A DNA stretch of 64,000 bases from JAVKFY01 sp040223615 (GTDB taxonomy: Bacteria; Pseudomonadota; Alphaproteobacteria; GCA-2731375): assembly GCA_040223615.1 (NCBI GenBank), contig JAVKFY010000009.1, positions 108,053 through 172,052 of the forward strand. Reading direction: 5' to 3'. This document shows positions 60,597-64,000 of this stretch, piece after piece (positions within the stretch are counted from its first letter, which is position 1; the number at the start of each line of letters is the position of its first letter). The position numbers were made by a program, and so were the translations under genes. Below the pieces are notes generated by a model. That model searched no databases and was not told the origin of the DNA. It was given only the letters and a program-made list of their open reading frames with translations.

Positions 60597-62003
60597 ATGT
60601 CTGAAGGACTGGCCATGTTCTTGATTCACAATGCCACGATCGTCACGGTCGATGCCGAGGATCGGGTGCTGTTCGACGCCGCGGTCGCCATCGACGGCAC
60701 GCGGATCGCCGACATCGGCGCGACGGCCGACCTGCTGGCGAAATATCCCGATGCCGAGCGCGTCGACGGCACCGGCCAGGCGGTGATGCCCGGCCTCGCC
60801 AACGTGCACACGCATTTCGACATGACCATCGCGCGCGGCGTCTACGAGGACCTGTCGCCGCCGCACAAGCCACCCTTCACCGGTGGCCTCGCCGGCCTGC
60901 CGCTGCCGCCGCTCAACGCCGACGAGCGCCGCGTGATGTGCCAGCTCGGCGCGCTGGAGGCGATCCGCTGCGGCACCACGGCGGTGCTGGAGGACAGCCA
61001 CCACATCGCCGACTATGCCGAAGCGATGGCCGCCACCGGCCTGCGCATCACCTTGACCGAGCGGGCGCACGACCGCGCCAATGCCAATATCGGCCTGCCC
61101 GGCGACTTCGAGGTCGACGCCGCCACGGGCGCCGCCGGCATCGAACGCATCCGGCGTCTGCACGCCGACTGGAACGGCGCCGAGGATGGCCGAATCCAGG
61201 TCGGCGTGTCGGCCTGGGCGCCGGATATGTGCTCGCCCGACCTATTGAAAGAGCTTCGTGCGCTGCAGGACGAGCTGGACACGCTGGCGACCATCCACCT
61301 GAACCAGATCTGGGGCGAGGTCGAGGCGGTGCGCGGCCAGCGCGGCAAGCTGCCGACCGAATACCTGGCCGAGGTCGGCTTCCTGTCGGATCGGCTGGTC
61401 GCGGCGCACTGCCGCTGCATGGCGCCGGTGGAAGAGGAGCTGTTCGGCAAGGCCGGCGCGCACGTCGCCTTCAACTCGGCGATCGCGGCCCGGCGCGGCC
61501 TGTCACCGAATATCGACGAGCTGGAACGCGCCGGCGCCAACATCGCCATGGGCAGCGACAACATGGCCGAGGACATGGTCGAGGTGATGCGCACCGGCCT
61601 GTTCATGGAACGCATCCGGCGCCAGGACGGCCGTCTGCCAACGCCGGAGACCGCCCTGCGCTGGACGACCGCGAATGGCTACAAGGCGCTGGGCGTCGAT
61701 GACGGCGGCAGCCTGGTGCCTGGCAACCGCGCCGACCTGATCGTGGTCGAACTGCGCCAGGCGCACCTGGTGCCGCTGATGCGCGTCGTCTCCAGCTTCG
61801 TGCACCAGGCCCAGGGCCGCGACGTGCGCGCGGTGATGGTCGACGGGCGCTGGCTGATGCGCGACGGCGCGGTGCTGACGATGGACGAGCCGGCGCTGGT
61901 CGCCGAAGCCGACCGGATCGGGCGCGCCGCCTGGGCGAGGATGCTGGCCGAGCGGCCGGAACTCGACACTCCGCCCGGCTTCGACCGGCGCGCATCGGCG
62001 TGA
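60597..62003 (+). CDS. amidohydrolase (TrzA/AtzB/SAH-deaminase-like)
   Basis: 468 residues of the amidohydrolase superfamily. The metal site is GLANVHTHFDMTIARGVYED near residue 69 (HxH), HLNQIWGEVEAV, the His in VAAHCRCMAPVEEELF and the Asp in NIAMGSDNMAEDMVEVMR near 320. The N-terminal SEGLAMFLIHNATIVTVDAED suggests the start may be at 60615. This group deaminates or dechlorinates N-heterocycles such as adenosine derivatives and s-triazines; the true substrate is unknown. Confidence 0.88.
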   Translation: MSEGLAMFLIHNATIVTVDAEDRVLFDAAVAIDGTRIADIGATADLLAKYPDAERVDGTGQAVMPGLANVHTHFDMTIARGVYEDLSPPHKPPFTGGLAGLPLPPLNADERRVMCQLGALEAIRCGTTAVLEDSHHIADYAEAMAATGLRITLTERAHDRANANIGLPGDFEVDAATGAAGIERIRRLHADWNGAEDGRIQVGVSAWAPDMCSPDLLKELRALQDELDTLATIHLNQIWGEVEAVRGQRGKLPTEYLAEVGFLSDRLVAAHCRCMAPVEEELFGKAGAHVAFNSAIAARRGLSPNIDELERAGANIAMGSDNMAEDMVEVMRTGLFMERIRRQDGRLPTPETALRWTTANGYKALGVDDGGSLVPGNRADLIVVELRQAHLVPLMRVVSSFVHQAQGRDVRAVMVDGRWLMRDGAVLTMDEPALVAEADRIGRAAWARMLAERPELDTPPGFDRRASA

Positions 62004-62070
62004 TCCGCATCGCCTTGGCAGCCTTTGCGCGGCCGACTAGGATTCTTGAAACTGGAACAAGGAGTCCAAA

Positions 62071-62718
62071 ATGAGCCTTGCCGAGAGATTGGCGAAGCAG
62101 CGGGAGGCCTCGGCCGGCCGCATACCGCCGGAGCGAAAGGCGATCATGGAGGCCGCGACGGGGGCGCTGCGCGACAGCGGCATCCTGGACCAGGCGAAGC
62201 AGATCGGCGACGCCTTCCCGGCCTTCGCGCTGCCCAACGCGGCCGGCGAGACGGTGCGGTCGGACGACCTGCTGGCCAAGGGGCCGCTGGTCCTGACCAT
62301 CTTTCGCGGCGTGTGGTGACCCTACTGCAATCTAGAGCTGTATGCTTTACAGGCAGTCTTGGGTGAGATCGAGAAACTGGGTGCCACACTGGTCGCGCTG
62401 ACGCCGCAACTGCCGGAACACAACCGGACGCTGCGCTCCAAGCACGAACTGGCCTTTCACATGCTGACCGACCGGGTCAACGACTACGCCGCCGAGCTCG
62501 GCCTGCGCTTCACCGTGGAGGAGCCGCTGCGCAGCGCCTACGCGGCGATGAAGATCGACCTGCCGGCCTACAATGGCGAGGCGAGCTGGACCCTGCCGGT
62601 GCCGGGTCGCTTCGTGGTCGACCGTTCGGGTATCATCCGGGCGGCGGACGTCGACGTCGACTACCGCTTCCGGCCGGAGCCGGAGAAGACCCTGGAGGAC
62701 CTGCGCGCGCTTGGCTGA
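62071..62718 (+). CDS. peroxiredoxin-like selenoprotein with in-frame TGA (UxxC)
   Basis: A 215-codon gene read through one in-frame TGA at 62317-62319 (codon 83). The translation before it ends LVLTIFRGVW, and after it continues PYCNLELYALQAVLGEIEKL with the typical AhpC/TSA-like body (TLVALTPQLPEHN, WTLPVPGRFVVDRSG, DYRFRPEPEKTL) to a normal TGA. In related Cys proteins this motif is FYRGxWCPYCNLEL, so the TGA stands for the first Cys of CxxC, giving UxxC. A hairpin just downstream fits a bacterial SECIS (see the next entry). No frameshift is needed and no internal stop follows, so it is not a decayed pseudogene. Such Prx-like selenoproteins are known in marine metagenomes; this is an instance. 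Overlaps the next gene by 8 bases. Confidence 0.85.
62338..62352 (+). promoter_or_regulatory. candidate bacterial SECIS hairpin
   Basis: CTGTA and TACAG pair over 5 bases around the loop TGCTT, whose second base is G. The loop starts 23 bases after the TGA, within the reported 16-37-base window of bacterial SECIS elements, which also want a G in the first two loop positions. Extra pairing is possible (CTGC at 62325-62328 with GCAG at 62353-62356; CCC just after the TGA with GGG at 62361-62363). The codons here (AAT, CTA, TAT, GCT, TTA, GCA) are AT-rich against the local codon bias. Confidence 0.7.
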
Positions 62719-63652
62719 ACCGAAAGCTCAACAACGCGTCCCGTTCGATCCGCTACCGGTCGTCGATGCCCATCATCATCTGTGGGACGGCGCCGCCAGC
62801 GGTATCCGCTATCCGTGGCATGGCAAGGTGGGCTCGCAGCACCACCTGGGCGACACCTCGTCGATCTGGCGGCCCTACCTGCCGGAGGAGTACCGGCGCG
62901 ACTCGGCGCTGCACAATGTCGTCGCCACGGTGCACATCGAAGCCGAGTGCGATCGCACCCAGCAGGTCGCCGAGACCGCCTGGCTGACCAAGGTCGCGGC
63001 CGAGCACGGCATGCCGAACGCCATCGTGGCGCATGCGTGGATCGACGAGCCAAACTCGGATGACATCCTGGCGGCGCACAAGGAATATCCCCTGGTGCGC
63101 GGTATCCGGACCAAGCCGGTGATTGCCGCCGAGCCGAAGGGCTCGGTGCGCGGCGAGAAGCGCAGCCTGCAGGACCCGAAGTGGATCGACGGACTGGCGC
63201 TGCTGGAGAAGCACGACCTGTCATGGGACCTGCGGGTGCCGTGGTGGCACCTGGCGGAAGCGGCCGAGGTCTGCCGCGTGCACCCGACGATGCGGATCGT
63301 GCTGAACCACACCGGCTATCCGCTGCATCGCGACGCGGATTCTCTCGCCGAATGGCGCCGTGGCATGACGCTGCTGGCGGCGTGCGGAAATGTCTACGTA
63401 AAGCTCTCCGGCCTCACCGTCGTCGGCCAGCCCTGGACCTTCGAGGCCAACGCGCCGCTGATCCGCGAGGTGATCGACCTGTTCGGCACGGACCGCTGCA
63501 TGTTCGCCTCGAACTTCCCGGTCGACGGGTTGTTCGGCTCGTGGGACTACCTCTACGTCAACTTCAAACGCGCCACCGCCGATCTGCCGCAAGCCGACCG
63601 CGAAAAGCTCTTCGCCGGCAACGCCGCACGGTTCTACCGGATCGAGGTCTGA
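62711..63652 (+). CDS. amidohydrolase family (2-pyrone-4,6-dicarboxylate-lactonase-like)
   Basis: 313 residues from a TTG start that overlaps the selenoprotein stop by 8 bases; the motif start PLPVVDAHHHLWDGAASGIR follows at residue 16 (HxH metal site), with VATVHIEAECDRTQQVAETAWL, HAWIDEP, LNHTGYPLHRDADS and DRCMFASNFPVDGLFGSWDYLY (Asp/His ligands). This matches the predicted TIM-barrel hydrolases of the PF04909 type. The TTG and 8-base overlap suggest translational coupling to the selenoprotein. A later ATG would remove the metal motif, so the early start is preferred. Confidence 0.85.
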   Translation: MAEPKAQQRVPFDPLPVVDAHHHLWDGAASGIRYPWHGKVGSQHHLGDTSSIWRPYLPEEYRRDSALHNVVATVHIEAECDRTQQVAETAWLTKVAAEHGMPNAIVAHAWIDEPNSDDILAAHKEYPLVRGIRTKPVIAAEPKGSVRGEKRSLQDPKWIDGLALLEKHDLSWDLRVPWWHLAEAAEVCRVHPTMRIVLNHTGYPLHRDADSLAEWRRGMTLLAACGNVYVKLSGLTVVGQPWTFEANAPLIREVIDLFGTDRCMFASNFPVDGLFGSWDYLYVNFKRATADLPQADREKLFAGNAARFYRIEV

Positions 63653-64000
63653 CGGCTATTCAGAGAGGGCCGGACTTGATCCACGGCTGTCCGGTTAAGC
63701 TCTGGCGGGACCAACAACAAGCGTCATGCCAGCGCAGGCTGGCATCCAGGCAACGTTGATATGGGCACGCGGAGCCGCGGAGAACGCGGAGCTGCTCGGA
63801 TCGGCGCTCCGCGTCTCCCTTGCCGAGCAAAGCGACCTAAAGGTCGCCTTGGCGGGTTCCGCGAACCCGCATCGGCAAGCTCCGCGTGAAACCGCCACAG
63901 CGGCCGGTCTGGATTCCTGCCTTCGCAGGAATGACGAGGCTTCTATGGAAGTGCCGTCCACGCTAACCGTGGGACGGCACAACCGATTGTTCTCCAATAC
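63653..64000. other. non-coding right end with a palindromic composite element
   Basis: No gene is supported here. The first 69 bases are plain; from 63722 to 63936 lies a composite inverted-repeat element (next entry). The last 60 bases hold no recognisable feature and run off the window. Confidence 0.6.
63722..63936. repeat. composite palindromic element with hairpin ends (MITE/REP-like)
   Basis: Ends: CGTCATGCCAGCGCAGGCTG at the left (63722) and its imperfect reverse complement at the right, ending GGAATGACG at 63936; the 28-base ends match at about 22 positions. Each end is itself a hairpin. Inside, CACGCGGAGC (63755-63764) can pair with GCTCCGCGTG (63879-63888), CTTGCCGA (63819-63826) with TCGGCAAG (63872-63879), and two small hairpins lie within the latter: GCGACCT/AGGTCGC and GCGGGTTC/GAACCCGC. 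A dispersed non-autonomous element is the best reading. Confidence 0.7.

Noticed and set aside
62320..62718. Separate gene starting after the TGA (ATG at 62344 or 62359 frames)
   Set aside because: The in-frame continuation carries the second half of the CxxC motif and the rest of the fold; a separate start would leave both pieces non-functional. Read-through at a Sec codon explains all the data better.
62071..62718. Nonsense-mutation pseudogene
   Set aside because: The stop falls exactly on a redox Cys codon, nothing else in the frame is broken, and the next bases show hairpin-constrained codon use. A random mutation would rarely do that.
1..64000. CRISPR array, rRNA, prophage or complete insertion sequence
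   Set aside because: No regularly spaced short repeats, no rRNA signatures, no capsid, integrase or transposase domains were seen in any frame.

Overview
The window is a high-GC chromosomal segment that reads as an alphaproteobacterium, most likely Rhodospirillales-like. The evidence is the order of housekeeping genes on the left (rpmG, Nudix, DUF983, rnr, topA, dprA, plsY, a dihydroorotase-like gene, pyrB, ruvX, gatCAB), the dihydroorotase homologue that has lost its HxH metal site, and the very GC-rich third codon positions. No replication origin, phage, CRISPR array or rRNA is visible.

Layout. 1-3.4 kb: periplasmic glucan synthesis (opgG-like, opgH). 3.5-9 kb: rpmG with a terminator, then an overlapping minus-strand run of rnr, DUF983, two Nudix hydrolases and an MFS transporter. 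9-17 kb: topA, dprA, a divergent signal-peptidase-like membrane protein, plsY, and a pyrB - tiny His/Cys repeat ORF - pyrC' operon. 17-25.8 kb: SDR, OsmC, aldo/keto reductase, an Fe-S CCG protein, ruvX, gatCAB, and a beta-hydroxyacid dehydrogenase. At 25.83 kb there is a tRNA-Ile2(CAT), followed by a lower-GC stretch and a YeeE/YedE pair. 27.7-31.8 kb: a catabolic set (amidohydrolase, CaiC-like CoA ligase, MFS). 31.8-40 kb: DksA-type zinc finger, PD40 protein, two sulfotransferase-like proteins, alpha/beta hydrolase, LysR with a divergent flavin-type oxidase, MATE pump and M20 peptidase. 40-43.6 kb: a single-chain biotin-dependent acyl-CoA carboxylase. 43.6-51.8 kb: small regulators (ArsR, TetR), a transglutaminase-like protein, DUF4197, GNAT, EamA, FAD oxidoreductase, SDR, a CMD protein and a peroxiredoxin-like/prolyl-4-hydroxylase fusion. 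51.8-56.2 kb: a Cpx-like arrangement of response regulator, histidine kinase and secreted caspase-like protein, divergent from a small periplasmic LTXXQ protein. 56.3-63.7 kb: CoA transferase, LLM monooxygenase, an AT-rich gap with a small membrane protein, sthA, two amidohydrolases, and between the amidohydrolases a peroxiredoxin-like gene interrupted by an in-frame TGA.

The strongest discovery is that peroxiredoxin-like gene (62071-62718). The TGA replaces the first Cys of a CxxC motif (UxxC), the frame stays open with conserved sequence to a normal stop, and an unusually AT-rich stretch directly after the TGA folds into a hairpin fitting a bacterial SECIS element. It looks like a selenoprotein that automatic annotation would split into two. 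Second is a 38-residue ORF between pyrB and pyrC', coupled to both by 4-base overlaps and built from two near-identical His/Cys/Trp repeats; I recognise no family for it. Other points of interest are a signal-peptidase I homologue with the catalytic Lys replaced by Arg and fused to a polytopic domain, the Prx-P4H fusion lacking its peroxidatic Cys, and several palindromic elements.

All calls come from reading sequence and translations. No database search, profile search or folding program was run, and start codons are chosen by motif position, overlap and ribosome-binding sites.
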